A DNA stretch of 64,000 bases from Clostridiaceae bacterium (GCA_910575795.1 CAJTGE010000013.1:62001-126000); one strand, 5' to 3'. Shown: positions 35,969-44,988, counted from the first letter of the stretch. Numbers and translations: made by a program. The notes: a model not told the origin generated them from the sequence alone.

Positions 35969-36433
35969 ATGGGAAAAGAGAGCGTGAAGCTGGTAGCCAA
36001 TAACAAAAAGGCGTACCATGATTATTTTATAGACGATACCTTTGAGGCGGGGATCGAGCTGTACGGCACAGAGGTCAAGTCGATCCGCATGGGCAAATGC
36101 AGCATCAAGGAGTCCTTTATCAAGATTGAAAACGGGCAGGTATACGTGTACGGGATGCATGTCAGCCCCTATGAGAAAGGAAATATTTTCAACAAGGATC
36201 CCCTGCGGATCAGGAAGCTCCTTCTGCACAGGGCGGAGATCCGCCGCCTTCTCTCGAAAATAAAGGAAAAGGGCTATACCCTGGTCCCGCTGAAGGTCTA
36301 TTTTAAGGGAAGCCTGGTAAAGGTCGAGATGGGGCTGGCGAGAGGTAAAAAGCTCTATGATAAGCGCGAGGATATCGCGAAAAAGGATGCGCGGCGGGAG
36401 ATCGAGAGGGGATTTCGCGAAAAGAACCGCTGA
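35969..36433 (+). CDS. smpB: SsrA-binding protein SmpB
   Basis: A 154-residue tmRNA-binding protein for rescue of stalled ribosomes. It has [29 protein letters not shown] at the N-terminus, the [10 protein letters not shown] segment, and the basic tail [18 protein letters not shown]. The ATG at 35969 follows CAGGAGCAGGG. It lies 21 bp after rnr. No tmRNA gene is visible nearby. Confidence 0.95.
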   Translation: MGKESVKLVANNKKAYHDYFIDDTFEAGIELYGTEVKSIRMGKCSIKESFIKIENGQVYVYGMHVSPYEKGNIFNKDPLRIRKLLLHRAEIRRLLSKIKEKGYTLVPLKVYFKGSLVKVEMGLARGKKLYDKREDIAKKDARREIERGFREKNR

Positions 36434-36456
36434 CGCGGAAACGGAGGAGATGCGGA

Positions 36457-37068
36457 TTGAAGAAGATCGTTTGTTTTGGCGATTCCAACACTTATGGCTA
36501 TGACGCCCGCTCCTTTTTTGGAGAACGGCTTCCGGAAAACGAGAGATGGCCGGAGATACTGGGGGCGCTTTCCGGCTGGGAGATCATAAATGAAGGGATG
36601 AACGGCCGGGAGATCCCCCATGAGCCGTGGGCTCTGGAATCCTTTGACAGACATTTGTCGCGGTGCGGTGCGGTGGATCAGATATGGATGATGCTTGGGA
36701 GCAACGACCTTTTAAATTCCTATGTTCCGGATATCGGGGCAGTCGGAGAGCGGATGGAGCGGTTTGTAAAGCATGCGCTGGGCCATCCGCTGGCAGGGGG
36801 AGACGGAAGGAAGATCCTGCTGATCGCCCCGCCGCGGGTGGATGTCGGCCGTTTCCGGGAGGAGGACGGCTGTTATGACAGGGAATCGGGGAAATTCGGC
36901 GCCTGTTATGGAAGCATCGCCTCCCGCTATGGGCTGGATTTTGCGGACGCGGGCCTGTGGGAGCTTCCCCTGGCGCATGACGGGGTGCACGTAACGCCGC
37001 AAGGCCACAGGAGGATGGCAGAAAAGCTGTGGGAGAGGATGGCAGGGAAGGAGGCCGGAGGCGGATGA
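36457..37068 (+). CDS. SGNH/GDSL-family esterase or lipase
   Basis: A 203-residue serine hydrolase of the SGNH fold. The blocks are block I CFGDSNTYGYD (nucleophile Ser), block III GSNDLLN and block V DGVHVTPQGHR (catalytic Asp and His). The absence of a signal peptide suggests a cytoplasmic enzyme; the acyl or acetyl ester it cleaves is unknown. The start is TTG at 36457 after GGAGGA. Its stop overlaps the next start (ATGA), coupling it to the MATE transporter. Confidence 0.85.
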   Translation: MKKIVCFGDSNTYGYDARSFFGERLPENERWPEILGALSGWEIINEGMNGREIPHEPWALESFDRHLSRCGAVDQIWMMLGSNDLLNSYVPDIGAVGERMERFVKHALGHPLAGGDGRKILLIAPPRVDVGRFREEDGCYDRESGKFGACYGSIASRYGLDFADAGLWELPLAHDGVHVTPQGHRRMAEKLWERMAGKEAGGG

Positions 37069-38396
37069 GAATCCAGTTATCGGATCATTTTACATACAAG
37101 CGGCTTTTGCGCTTTGTCATGCCCTCGATTGTGATGATGATCTGCACGTCCGTCTACAGCATTGTAGACGGGCTGTTTGTGTCCAATTTTGTGGGAAAGA
37201 CGCCGTTTGCGGCGGTGAACCTGATTTTCCCCTTTCTGATGGCCATGGGGACCATTGGCTTTATGATCGGGACCGGGGGAAGCGCAGTTGTGGCGATCAC
37301 GCTGGGAGAGGGGGACCGGGAGAGGGCGAACCAGTATTTTTCATTTCTGATCTATGCCTCGATTGGCCTCAGCCTTATTCTCTCGGCCGTGGGGCTTATC
37401 GTCCTGCGGCCGGTTTCCGTGATGCTGGGCGCAGAAGGGGCGCTTTTGGAGCACTGCGTGGTATACGGCCGGATTCTGATTGCAGGGCAGACGGCTTTTA
37501 TTTTGCAAAATGTATTCCAGAGCTTTTTTGTGACCGCGGAAAAGCCGGGCTTAAGCCTTAAAATCTCGGTGGCGGCCGGGGTTGTGAATTTTGTGATGGA
37601 TTATGTGTTTATCGTGCTGTTTGGCTGGGGCGTGGCCGGGGCGGCGTGGGCGACCCTGATGGGCCAGATCGTGGGCGGCATCCTCCCGATCGTTTATTTT
37701 GCGCGGGAAAATGAAAGCCTTTTGCGGCTGATCCCCTGCGGCTTTAACGGCCGCGTCCTGTGGAAGACGTGTACGAACGGCTCTTCAGAGATGCTCTCCA
37801 GCCTTTCCGCGTCGGTGGTCAATATTCTGTACAATTATCAGCTAATCCGCATCGCCGGCGAGGACGGGGTGGCGGCTTACGGCGCGATCATGTACGTGAA
37901 TTTTATTTTTGCGGCGATTTTTATCGGATACTCGATCGGCAGCGGGCCTGTGATCGGCTATCATTACGGGGCGGGGAACAAAAAGGAGCTTAAAAATCTG
38001 TTCGGAAAAAGCCTGGCTGTCATCGGCATCGCGGGAATAGCGCTGACCGCGCTGGCGGAGCTCCTCTCCGCGCCCCTTACGCGCGTTTTCGTGGGATATG
38101 ATCCGGATCTGTACGCCATGACGCGCCACGGATTTTGCCTCTACGCCTTGGCCTTTCTCTTAAGCGGCTTTAACGCCTTTGGATCCGCTTTTTTTACGGC
38201 TCTTGGAAACGGCGTGGTATCCGCGGCGATCTCCTTTATGCGGACTCTTGTGTTTGAGGTGGCAATGGTGTTTTACCTGCCGGCGCTCCTGGGACTGGAC
38301 GGGGTGTGGCTGGCCCTTGTGGCGGCGGAGATCCTGGCGCTGGCGGTGACAGGGGCGTTTCTTCTGTGGGGGCGGGGGAGGTATGGATACATGTGA
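37065..38396 (+). CDS. MATE family multidrug/organic cation efflux transporter
   Basis: A 443-residue membrane protein with about 12 hydrophobic helices in two similar halves. The N-terminal half carries MPSIVMMICTSVYSIVDGLFVSNFVG, a common MATE start. Such carriers export drugs or metabolites with H+ or Na+ antiport. The ATG at 37065 overlaps the previous gene by 4 bp. The next genes lie on the opposite strand and converge on it; only about 60 bp lie between, with no clear terminator. Confidence 0.87.
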   Translation: MRIQLSDHFTYKRLLRFVMPSIVMMICTSVYSIVDGLFVSNFVGKTPFAAVNLIFPFLMAMGTIGFMIGTGGSAVVAITLGEGDRERANQYFSFLIYASIGLSLILSAVGLIVLRPVSVMLGAEGALLEHCVVYGRILIAGQTAFILQNVFQSFFVTAEKPGLSLKISVAAGVVNFVMDYVFIVLFGWGVAGAAWATLMGQIVGGILPIVYFARENESLLRLIPCGFNGRVLWKTCTNGSSEMLSSLSASVVNILYNYQLIRIAGEDGVAAYGAIMYVNFIFAAIFIGYSIGSGPVIGYHYGAGNKKELKNLFGKSLAVIGIAGIALTALAELLSAPLTRVFVGYDPDLYAMTRHGFCLYALAFLLSGFNAFGSAFFTALGNGVVSAAISFMRTLVFEVAMVFYLPALLGLDGVWLALVAAEILALAVTGAFLLWGRGRYGYM

Positions 38397-38460
38397 CGGA
38401 GATACCGTCAGGTTACGGTTCACGCATCAGGCAACGCGAGGCGCTGTAACCGCAGCATCG

Positions 38461-39234
38461 TCAGTTCCCGCACTCAATACTGATCGCGTTAAATTGCTCC
38501 AGCAGATCCTCAGGCCGCAGGCCCTCTTTCTCCTTCCCGGCCCGATCGATCACGCACTGGCCCTGGTGCATCATCAGCAGGCGGTTCCCGTATTCCACGG
38601 CATAGCGCAGGTTGTGCGTCACCATAATAGCGGTCAGTTTCTTTTCACGGACGATCTGATCCGTCAGATTCATGATCACCTCGGCTGTTTTCGGATCCAG
38701 GGCGGCTGTGTGCTCGTCGAGGATCAGGAACTCGATGGGGGTCATGGTTGACATCAGAAGCGCCATGGCCTGGCGCTGGCCGCCGGAGAGAACGCCGACT
38801 TTGACCTCCAGCTTATCCTCCAGCCCCAGGCCGAGCGCGGAGAGGAGCTCGCGGTAGAGGCCGATGCGTTTTTTGTTGGTTCCCCTGCGCAGGTTAAAGG
38901 ACTTGCCCTTGGTGTCCGCGATGGCCATGTTTTCGAGGATGGTCATATTCGGGCAGGTGCCCATGGCCGGGTTCTGATACACGCGGCCGATGATGCGCTG
39001 GCGCTTAAAGTCCGGCATATTTGTGATATCCGTTCCGTTTACGAGGATGCGCCCGGCGTCCAGGGGGATCGTGCCGCAGATCAGGTTTAACAGGGAGGTT
39101 TTGCCGGAACCATTGCTTCCCACAACCGACACGAATTCGCCCTGGCGGATGGTCAGGTTAAAATCCTCAAACAGGCACATCTCATTTACAGTTCCCTGAT
39201 TATAATATTTTTCCAGATGAATTAATTCCAGCAA
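38461..39234 (-). CDS. trpZ: ABC transporter ATP-binding protein (tryptophan transporter TrpZ type)
   Basis: A 257-residue ATPase with Walker A GSNGSGKTS, signature LSGGQRQA and Walker B FLILDEHTAALDP. It is the third gene of a minus-strand operon, after substrate-binding protein and permease, all behind a T-box with a Trp specifier. I infer that the system imports tryptophan or a precursor; the ATPase itself does not reveal the substrate. The start lies 18 bp after the permease stop, with an AGGAGA site. Confidence 0.88.
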   Translation of the reverse strand: MLELIHLEKYYNQGTVNEMCLFEDFNLTIRQGEFVSVVGSNGSGKTSLLNLICGTIPLDAGRILVNGTDITNMPDFKRQRIIGRVYQNPAMGTCPNMTILENMAIADTKGKSFNLRRGTNKKRIGLYRELLSALGLGLEDKLEVKVGVLSGGQRQAMALLMSTMTPIEFLILDEHTAALDPKTAEVIMNLTDQIVREKKLTAIMVTHNLRYAVEYGNRLLMMHQGQCVIDRAGKEKEGLRPEDLLEQFNAISIECGN

Positions 39235-39252
39235 AGCGATGCTCTCCTTTCT

Positions 39253-40146
39253 TTATACCACAGACCGGGCATGGACGGCGTTTCGTTTTTTGCGTTCGCT
39301 GACAACGAGAATGAGCAAAAACAGGAGCGATGTGACAAGCTTTAAGTAGAGCGTCTTTAAGCCCGCCGCCATGGCGAGGGAGACGCACGCCTTGTAGATT
39401 ATGCTGCCCAGGATCACGGCGGAAGTGGTCTTTAACACGGTGATCCTTGCAAATACCCGGGCGCCGATGATGACGCTGGCAAGCCCCATTACCATCGTGC
39501 CGGTGCCGATAGAGATTTCAAAAAATCCCTTCTGCTGGCAGTAGACGGCCCCGGAGAGGGCGGTCAGGCCATTGGCCAGGGCCAGCCCCAGAAGCTTTAC
39601 GCGGCCTTTATCCTTTGCCAGGGAGGTGACAAGCGTCTCATTGTCCCCCGCGGCGCGCAGGAGATAGCCGGAGCGCGTTTCGAGATAGAGATCCAAAAGC
39701 AGTTTTACAACCAGCACGATGAGGAGCAGGATAAGCGGCGTGGAATAGTCCGCCAGGGCGGGCGGCAGCCCGCTTATCCAGGTATTTTCAAAGATCGTGT
39801 CCTGGCTGAAAATCGGGAGGTTGGCCTTGTTGCCCGTGATGGCCAGGTTGATGGAATAAAGTCCTGTCATGACAATGATCCCGGAGAGAAGATCCCGGAT
39901 CCCAAGCTTTACATGGATGAGCCCTGTGACTGCGCCCGCCAGCGCCCCGGCGGCAAAAGCCAGGGGCAGGGTCAGAAACGGCGGGACGCCGGCCAGGATC
40001 AGGGTGGCCGTTACGGCCGCCCCCAGGGGAAAGGTGCTGTCTACCGACAGATCCGGAAAATCAAGGATGGAGTAGGTGATATAAACGCCCAGCGCCATCA
40101 GTGCATAAATCAAACCTTCATTTATAACGCCAAGTAGAATGGACAT
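39253..40146 (-). CDS. trpY: ABC transporter permease (TrpY type)
   Basis: A 297-residue membrane protein of the branched-chain amino acid/sugar permease class, with about eight hydrophobic helices (GVYITYSILDFPDLSVDSTFPLGAA near the N-terminus). It forms the channel of the transporter encoded with trpX and trpZ. The ATG at 40146 (minus) follows CAGGAGG. About 90 bp separate it from the binding-protein gene. Confidence 0.88.
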   Translation of the reverse strand: MSILLGVINEGLIYALMALGVYITYSILDFPDLSVDSTFPLGAAVTATLILAGVPPFLTLPLAFAAGALAGAVTGLIHVKLGIRDLLSGIIVMTGLYSINLAITGNKANLPIFSQDTIFENTWISGLPPALADYSTPLILLLIVLVVKLLLDLYLETRSGYLLRAAGDNETLVTSLAKDKGRVKLLGLALANGLTALSGAVYCQQKGFFEISIGTGTMVMGLASVIIGARVFARITVLKTTSAVILGSIIYKACVSLAMAAGLKTLYLKLVTSLLFLLILVVSERKKRNAVHARSVV

Positions 40147-40237
40147 GGCAAACCTCCTGTTTCCGTTTTATATCTGTATTTTATGCAACCGGTTCAGGAC
40201 AACCCGGGCGGTTACTGTTTTATGACGCTTCGCCGCA

Positions 40238-41350
40238 TTACGGCGCAATGTCGTCAAACATTTCCGCAGCCCCTGACACAAGGGACTCAGGAAGTGTGAT
40301 TCCAAGCTGCTCTGCCGCCTTTGTATTTCCATAGAAGGAGCCGCCTTCGATGATTTCAAAGCTCAGTTCGCCGGCCTTGGCCTCGCCTTTGAGCACCTTC
40401 GCCGCCATGCGGCCGGTCTGTTTCCCGAGCTCCACATAATCGAGCCCAACCGAGGCCAGGCAGCCTGCTTTCACCTGTTCGATCTCGCTTCCGAATACCG
40501 GGATTCCCTTCTTTCCCGCGGCGTCCAACACGACCTGCAGGGCGCTGACCACCGTATTGTCTGTCAGGTTATTGATGCAGTCCACCTTTTCCACGAGCTG
40601 ATCCGCGGCTAAGGGAACCTCGGCCGTGGAGGAAACGCCGCTTTCTACGATTTCAAAGCCGTACTCCGCGGCGGCGGCTTTGTATTCCTCAATGGCGGAG
40701 AGGGAGTTCACCTCGCTCGTGCTGTACATGATCCCGATCTTTGTCGCGTCTGGCAGAACTTCCCGGATCATGGCGAGCTGTTCCGTTACCGGGAGCTTAT
40801 CGCTCGTTCCGGTCACTTCCCCTACAGGGGTCTTATCCGCATTTGCCAGCTCCGCCGCCACGGGATCCGTCACCGCGGTATAGATAACCGGGAGGCCGCT
40901 TTTCCTCGCCGCGCTGTAGGCGCTCTGTGCCATCGGCGTGGCGATCGCGCAGATTAAATCCGCCTTATTGGAGAGGAAATTCGCGGCTATCTGGCTGGAC
41001 GCAGCCCCGTCCGCGTTGGCGTTCTCATACAGGATTGTCAGGTTTTCCCCTTCCACAATCCCTTCCTCCGCGAGCCCCTGGATAAAACCTTCCCGGCAGT
41101 TGTCGAGCGAACCGTGGACGGCGAACTGGCCGATGCCGACGGTGTAATGCGCGCTGCCTGTTTCCCCGCCCGGGGAAGAAGCATCCGTTTCATCGCCCTG
41201 ATTGGCCCCGGTTTCCGTCTGCGCCGCACCCTGGGCGGCGGTAGTCCCGGCTTCGGAGGGCGCGCCCTGTTTCGCGGCGGGAGAGCAGCCGGCCAGGGAA
41301 ACAGCGGCAACGGCGCCAAGCAGAATAGTTGTAAATGTCTTGTTTTTCAT
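40238..41350 (-). CDS. trpX: ABC transporter substrate-binding lipoprotein (TrpX type)
   Basis: A 370-residue exported lipoprotein. The signal peptide ends in a lipobox (AAVSLAGC), then comes an Ala/Gly/Thr-rich linker of about 45 residues, then an ABC_sub_bind-type domain (YTVGIGQFAVHGSLDNCREGF). It captures the substrate outside the membrane. The start at 41350 (minus) is 8 nt after GGAGG; an in-frame ATG at 41365 overlaps that site. The Trp specifier in the upstream T-box points to tryptophan, as described for trpXYZ in streptococci. Confidence 0.9.
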   Translation of the reverse strand: MKNKTFTTILLGAVAAVSLAGCSPAAKQGAPSEAGTTAAQGAAQTETGANQGDETDASSPGGETGSAHYTVGIGQFAVHGSLDNCREGFIQGLAEEGIVEGENLTILYENANADGAASSQIAANFLSNKADLICAIATPMAQSAYSAARKSGLPVIYTAVTDPVAAELANADKTPVGEVTGTSDKLPVTEQLAMIREVLPDATKIGIMYSTSEVNSLSAIEEYKAAAAEYGFEIVESGVSSTAEVPLAADQLVEKVDCINNLTDNTVVSALQVVLDAAGKKGIPVFGSEIEQVKAGCLASVGLDYVELGKQTGRMAAKVLKGEAKAGELSFEIIEGGSFYGNTKAAEQLGITLPESLVSGAAEMFDDIAP

Positions 41351-41472
41351 AATTGTTTCCTCCATTTCTGAAATCTATCAATCGCGGTGCAAAACCTGTA
41401 GGTATAAATCATAAATCCCGTTTTGCGGGGAGACGCCGGCCGGCGCGGCTTTCTTATGGCGGGGCTGTGCAC

Positions 41473-41511
41473 AAAAAAAAGTCCCAGATACAGTTTTCCT
41501 GCATCTGGGAC
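41473..41511 (-). terminator. T-box regulated terminator before trpX
   Basis: On the minus strand GTCCCAGATGCAG and CTGTATCTGGGAC pair around GAAAA (one mismatch or wobble), followed by eight T (plus 41473-41480). Confidence 0.92.
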
Positions 41512-41750
41512 GAATCTGTCAAAACAAACCCGCGGTACCACCCATATTGGCCTTTGGCCCTCTTAAGTCATATACTAACATATATGCCGCCAGATAACGG
41601 TTGCGGTTTCCGTCAGCCCCTACTGCAATTTCAGGACTGCCCTCAAAAGTCCATTCGGCTATCCGCTTTGTACCGTGCTTCCACCGCGACACGGCTCTCT
41701 GTGACACTGCCAGATAACATACTCCTCTTTCTCAACGGTTTCGATTTATG
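41473..41750 (-). promoter_or_regulatory. T-box leader, Trp specifier TGG, for the trpXYZ operon
   Basis: On the minus strand GGGTGGTACCGCGG (plus coordinates about 41530-41543) is the T-box sequence. The specifier side reads CCGAATGGACTTTTGAGGGC; TGG (41651-41653) lies 6 nt before GAGG, the same register as in the aspS and pheS leaders. Low charged tRNA-Trp would therefore turn on tryptophan import. Confidence 0.92.
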
Positions 41751-41756
41751 GGTTTT

Positions 41757-41785
41757 ATCCTAATACTTTTTTGGGGAGATGTCAA
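41757..41785 (-). promoter_or_regulatory. Promoter of the trpXYZ transcript
   Basis: On the minus strand TTGACA (41785-41780), 17 bp, TAGGAT (41762-41757). It lies just upstream of the Trp T-box leader. Confidence 0.75.
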
Positions 41786-41835
41786 GAGGAAAATTTGCGT
41801 TTTTTTGGAGGCAGTACGCATAAGGGCATAAGGGC

Positions 41836-41860
41836 AACCATTCAGGCCGCCTGAATGGTT
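41836..41860. other. 25-bp near-perfect palindrome in the divergent intergenic region
   Basis: AACCATTCAGGC and GCCTGAATGGTT flank a single C. It lies 51 bp upstream of the trp T-box promoter and about 85 bp upstream of the promoter of the 42049 gene. It is not followed by a U-run. It could be an operator between the divergent units. Confidence 0.5.
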
Positions 41861-41945
41861 ACATATTGCTGTCATCCCCCGCAAACACTTGAACCGGAAG
41901 CGAAAGTGTGCTATTGTAGTTTTATCAGCCAGTGAAAGGGATTTT

Positions 41946-41973
41946 TTGCCTAAAGCTTATGTGGATTTATAAA
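41946..41973 (+). promoter_or_regulatory. Putative promoter for the 42049 gene
   Basis: TTGCCT (41946-41951), 16 bp, TATAAA (41968-41973). Confidence 0.5.
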
Positions 41974-42048
41974 TTATATTCTAATAGTTCAGAAAATCCG
42001 AAGATTTAACAAAAACGTCTGGCAACAGTATACGGGGAGGTACAAAGG

Positions 42049-42468
42049 ATGAATAAGATACGGATTGTGCTGCTGGGATTGATTGCCTGCAATGGGTTTT
42101 GGGCATACAGATATTTTAAAAGGCTGAAACAGCTTACGCAGCTCTATAAAGGCGTGGCCGCGGCGGAGATTGTGGAGCTTCGCGAGGAGGGGCTTGCGGA
42201 TACGGGAAACAATCCATACAGATGTTATCCCACGTTTGAGTATACCGTGGACGGGACAGCGATCCGGAAGGCGTCCTCGTGGGGGTATCCCCGGAAGGCG
42301 TATCTGTTTATCGGCCGGAAGATGACGCTGCATTACGATACAGCGAATCCGGAATGTTTTATCCCCAGAGAGGATGAAAAGATGCTGAAACAAAAGTTTC
42401 ACCTCTATACGGCCGGAGTCCTGATCTTTACGGTACTGCTGATTCCGGCCTTTCTGTGGTTTGCATAG
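42049..42468 (+). CDS. Small membrane protein, DUF3592-like
   Basis: A 139-residue protein with one hydrophobic helix at each end (about 5-22 and 117-137). The extracytoplasmic or cytosolic middle has a beta-rich pattern (RCYPTFEYTVDGTAIRKASSWGYP, MTLHYDTANPECFIP) like DUF3592 proteins. Function unknown. The ATG at 42049 follows GGGGAGG. A promoter candidate lies 75 bp upstream; the GNAT gene follows after 50 bp. Confidence 0.6.
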   Translation: MNKIRIVLLGLIACNGFWAYRYFKRLKQLTQLYKGVAAAEIVELREEGLADTGNNPYRCYPTFEYTVDGTAIRKASSWGYPRKAYLFIGRKMTLHYDTANPECFIPREDEKMLKQKFHLYTAGVLIFTVLLIPAFLWFA

Positions 42469-42520
42469 GGCGGCGCGGCGGTTTTGTCTGGAAACGTATG
42501 TGTAAATGGAGGGGCGGACG

Positions 42521-43033
42521 ATGATCAGAACGTTTCGGAAAGCGGAGATCGGCAGAGTGGCAGATATCTGGCTGGACACCAATCAAAGAGCGCATGCCTT
42601 TATTTCCGCTCAATATTGGGAGGAGCACTTTGAGGAAGTGAAGAAGCTCCTGCTGCAGGCGGAATTGTATGTGTATGAAGAGGAGACCAGGCATTTGGTT
42701 CAGGGCTTTATCGGGCTGGACGGCGATTATATAGCCGGTATTTTTGTCGCGGACGGGGCGCAGTCCCGCGGGATCGGCAGGCAGCTTTTGGAGCATGTAA
42801 AGAGGTTGAAGGGGCGGCTCTGTCTGAAGGTGTATCAGAAGAATGCGCGGGCTGTTGCATTTTATGTGAAAGAATCATTTCATATCTGGAATGAGGGTGT
42901 GGATGACGCTACCGGGGAGAATGAATATTTCATGATATGGAAGAAATCTTTCACTTCCCGTTCTTCTGAAAGTCCTGCGGCGTCATGTGACAGTATTCGC
43001 GGAAGCGTTTGTAAAAACAGGGAAGGCAGTTAA
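42521..43033 (+). CDS. GNAT family N-acetyltransferase with an aberrant C-terminal tail
   Basis: A 170-residue GCN5-related acetyltransferase. The acetyl-CoA loop is GAQSRGIGRQLLEHVK, and the family's usual end is ENEYFMIWKK (about residue 145). The last roughly 25 residues (SFTSRSSESPAAS and onward) are antisense to an AraC-type gene relic, so the natural stop has probably been lost or replaced. The ATG at 42521 follows GGAGGGG. Substrate unknown. Confidence 0.78.
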   Translation: MIRTFRKAEIGRVADIWLDTNQRAHAFISAQYWEEHFEEVKKLLLQAELYVYEEETRHLVQGFIGLDGDYIAGIFVADGAQSRGIGRQLLEHVKRLKGRLCLKVYQKNARAVAFYVKESFHIWNEGVDDATGENEYFMIWKKSFTSRSSESPAASCDSIRGSVCKNREGS

Positions 43034-43138
43034 AGCCGCGGGCAAAAGCAGCCCCGGCGGCAGGAAGGCCGTTTTTCAGAAGCAGGGCGGACGGATTCAG
43101 GCGGTACTGGTTTGGAAGTAAAGCCTGTCTTCTCCCTG
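42951..43138 (-). pseudogene. Relic of an AraC-family regulator (C-terminal helix-turn-helix only)
   Basis: Read on the minus strand, the frame ending at 42951 gives QYRLNPSALLLKNGLPAAG and then GFNCLPCFYKRFREYCHMTP and QDFQKNGK. This is the second helix-turn-helix and end of an AraC protein. Upstream of QYRLN the frame breaks down and no start or N-terminal part remains. The relic overlaps the GNAT tail on the other strand. Confidence 0.7.
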
Positions 43139-43208
43139 AAGCAGTGCAAAAATTTCGTTATATAACAGCATAATCTTACAAAAATAAAAAGCAAGGAGCG
43201 CGGGAACG

Positions 43209-44918
43209 ATGAAGAAAAAATGGTGGCATGGCAAAGCGGCGTATCAGATCTATCCAAAGAGCTTTATGGATGCGGACGGGGACGGGATCGGCGATCTGAA
43301 GGGGATTGCCGGGAAGCTTGATTATCTGAAGGGGCTGGGGATCGGCATTGTCTGGATCTCTCCGGTCTATCAGTCCCCCTTTGTGGATCAGGGGTATGAT
43401 ATATCGGATTATTATGCGATTGATCCGGCGTTTGGAAGCATGGAGGACATGGAATGCCTGCTTCGGGAGGCCAAAAAGCGGGGGATTGCCATTGTCATGG
43501 ATCTGGTGGTGAACCACTGTTCGGATCAGCATGAATGGTTTCAGAAGGCGCTTAAGGATCCGTTTGGGAAATACGGGAAGTATTTTTACATAAAAGAGGG
43601 GAAGGACGGGAAAGCGCCCTGCAACTGGCGTTCATATTTTGGCGGGAGCGTGTGGGAAAAGCTGCCGGGGTATGACAATCTCTTTTATCTTCACATGTTT
43701 GCAAAGGAGCAGCCGGATCTCAACTGGGAGAACTCCGAGGTGCGCCAGGAGATCTACCGGATGATCCGCTGGTGGCTCGATAAGGGGATCGCGGGCTTTC
43801 GGCTCGACGCCATTATTAATATCAAGAAGGATCTCCGTTTTATGGATCTGCCGGCGGACCGGGACGACGGGATGTGTTCCCCTGCCGCCATGCTTGCGCA
43901 GGCGGACGGGATCCATGAATTTCTGCAGGAAATGAAGCGGGAGGCGTTCGCGCCGTATGAGGCGTTTACCATAGGGGAGCTGTTTGATTTTCGGGAGGAG
44001 GAGCTGGAGCGCTACATCGGGGAGGAGGGCTGCTTTGAGTCAATCTTTGATTTTGCGCCCCATATGCTCGGCGCGAGCGGGCGCGGCTGGTATGACCGGA
44101 CGCCGGTGTCCTTAGATCAGTTCCGCGACGCGGTATTTGCGAGCAAGGCTGTTTCACAGCGGATTGGAATGATGGCCAATATCATCGAAAACCACGACGA
44201 GCCGAGAGGCGTAAGCCGTTACCTTCCGGAAGATGCGGGGGATGAGGCGGCGAAAAAGCTCCTGGCCGGGATCTCCCTCATGAGCTTCGGCCTGCCGTTT
44301 CTGTATCAGGGGCAGGAGATCGGCATGACAAATAAGCGGTTTCTGAGCATCCGCGAGGTGGATGACATCAATACCCTGGACGAGTATAAGGTTGCGCTGG
44401 AGCACGGTTTTAGCGAAACAGAAGCGCTTGCGATCATTTCCGGCATGAGCCGGGATAATGCGCGCACGCCTATGCAGTGGAACAGCGGGCCGCACGCAGG
44501 CTTTACAGACGGTACGCCCTGGCTGGCGGAAAATGAGAATTACGGTGAAATCAATGCGGCGGAGCAGGAGGGGCGGGCGGATTCCGTGCTGTCCTTTTAT
44601 AAAAAGCTGATCGCATTGCGGACGGATCCGGAGTACGGGGAGGCCGTTGTTTATGGGCTTCAGGAGCCGTTTGGGCAGGAGATGGAGCAGTTTACGGGCT
44701 TTTACCGCAGGGGGGAGAAACGGACGCTTTTAGCGCTTGCCAACTGCAGGGGACAGGAGCGGGAGGTGGAGATCCCGCATGCGGTCCGGGGCGTTGTGCT
44801 TGATAATTATGATGAAGGGGCGGACAGCGTGCGGATTGAGACCCTTGAAGGGGGAAGCCGGGTAGTTATGAAGAGGTGGCAGTTTCTGGTGTTGGCTGTC
44901 ATTGAGGATGGACAGTAA
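43209..44918 (+). CDS. GH13 alpha-glucosidase (oligo-1,6-glucosidase or related)
   Basis: A 569-residue cytoplasmic glycoside hydrolase of family 13. It begins WWHGKAAYQIYPKSFMDADGDGIGDL. Catalytic regions: DLVVNHCSDQH, GFRLDAI (nucleophile Asp), TIGELFD (acid/base Glu) and ENHDEPR (transition-state Asp). QIYPKSF and GDLKGI fit the oligo-1,6-glucosidase/trehalose-6-phosphate hydrolase subgroup; sequence alone does not fix whether isomaltose, sucrose or trehalose-6-P is cleaved. The ATG at 43209 follows AAGGAGCG. It is not in a visible sugar operon. Confidence 0.92.
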   Translation: MKKKWWHGKAAYQIYPKSFMDADGDGIGDLKGIAGKLDYLKGLGIGIVWISPVYQSPFVDQGYDISDYYAIDPAFGSMEDMECLLREAKKRGIAIVMDLVVNHCSDQHEWFQKALKDPFGKYGKYFYIKEGKDGKAPCNWRSYFGGSVWEKLPGYDNLFYLHMFAKEQPDLNWENSEVRQEIYRMIRWWLDKGIAGFRLDAIINIKKDLRFMDLPADRDDGMCSPAAMLAQADGIHEFLQEMKREAFAPYEAFTIGELFDFREEELERYIGEEGCFESIFDFAPHMLGASGRGWYDRTPVSLDQFRDAVFASKAVSQRIGMMANIIENHDEPRGVSRYLPEDAGDEAAKKLLAGISLMSFGLPFLYQGQEIGMTNKRFLSIREVDDINTLDEYKVALEHGFSETEALAIISGMSRDNARTPMQWNSGPHAGFTDGTPWLAENENYGEINAAEQEGRADSVLSFYKKLIALRTDPEYGEAVVYGLQEPFGQEMEQFTGFYRRGEKRTLLALANCRGQEREVEIPHAVRGVVLDNYDEGADSVRIETLEGGSRVVMKRWQFLVLAVIEDGQ

Positions 44919-44959
44919 CCCTCTGGCCGCCAACCTGTTTATTTTTGCCATAATACCGA

Positions 44960-44988
44960 TTGAATATTCCCCATTTTTTTTGTATAAT
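44960..44988 (+). promoter_or_regulatory. Sigma-A promoter for the SprA-like gene
   Basis: TTGAAT (44960-44965), 17 bp, TATAAT (44983-44988). The leader of about 75 nt to the next gene can form a GCGCCTGC-type hairpin. Confidence 0.75.

Noticed and set aside
35900..36500. tmRNA gene next to smpB.
   Set aside because: No tRNA-like ends or tag-coding sequence were recognised around smpB.
41353..41763. Plus-strand open frame opposite the Trp T-box leader.
   Set aside because: It is antisense to a well-supported T-box and terminator and has no start signal or recognisable protein.
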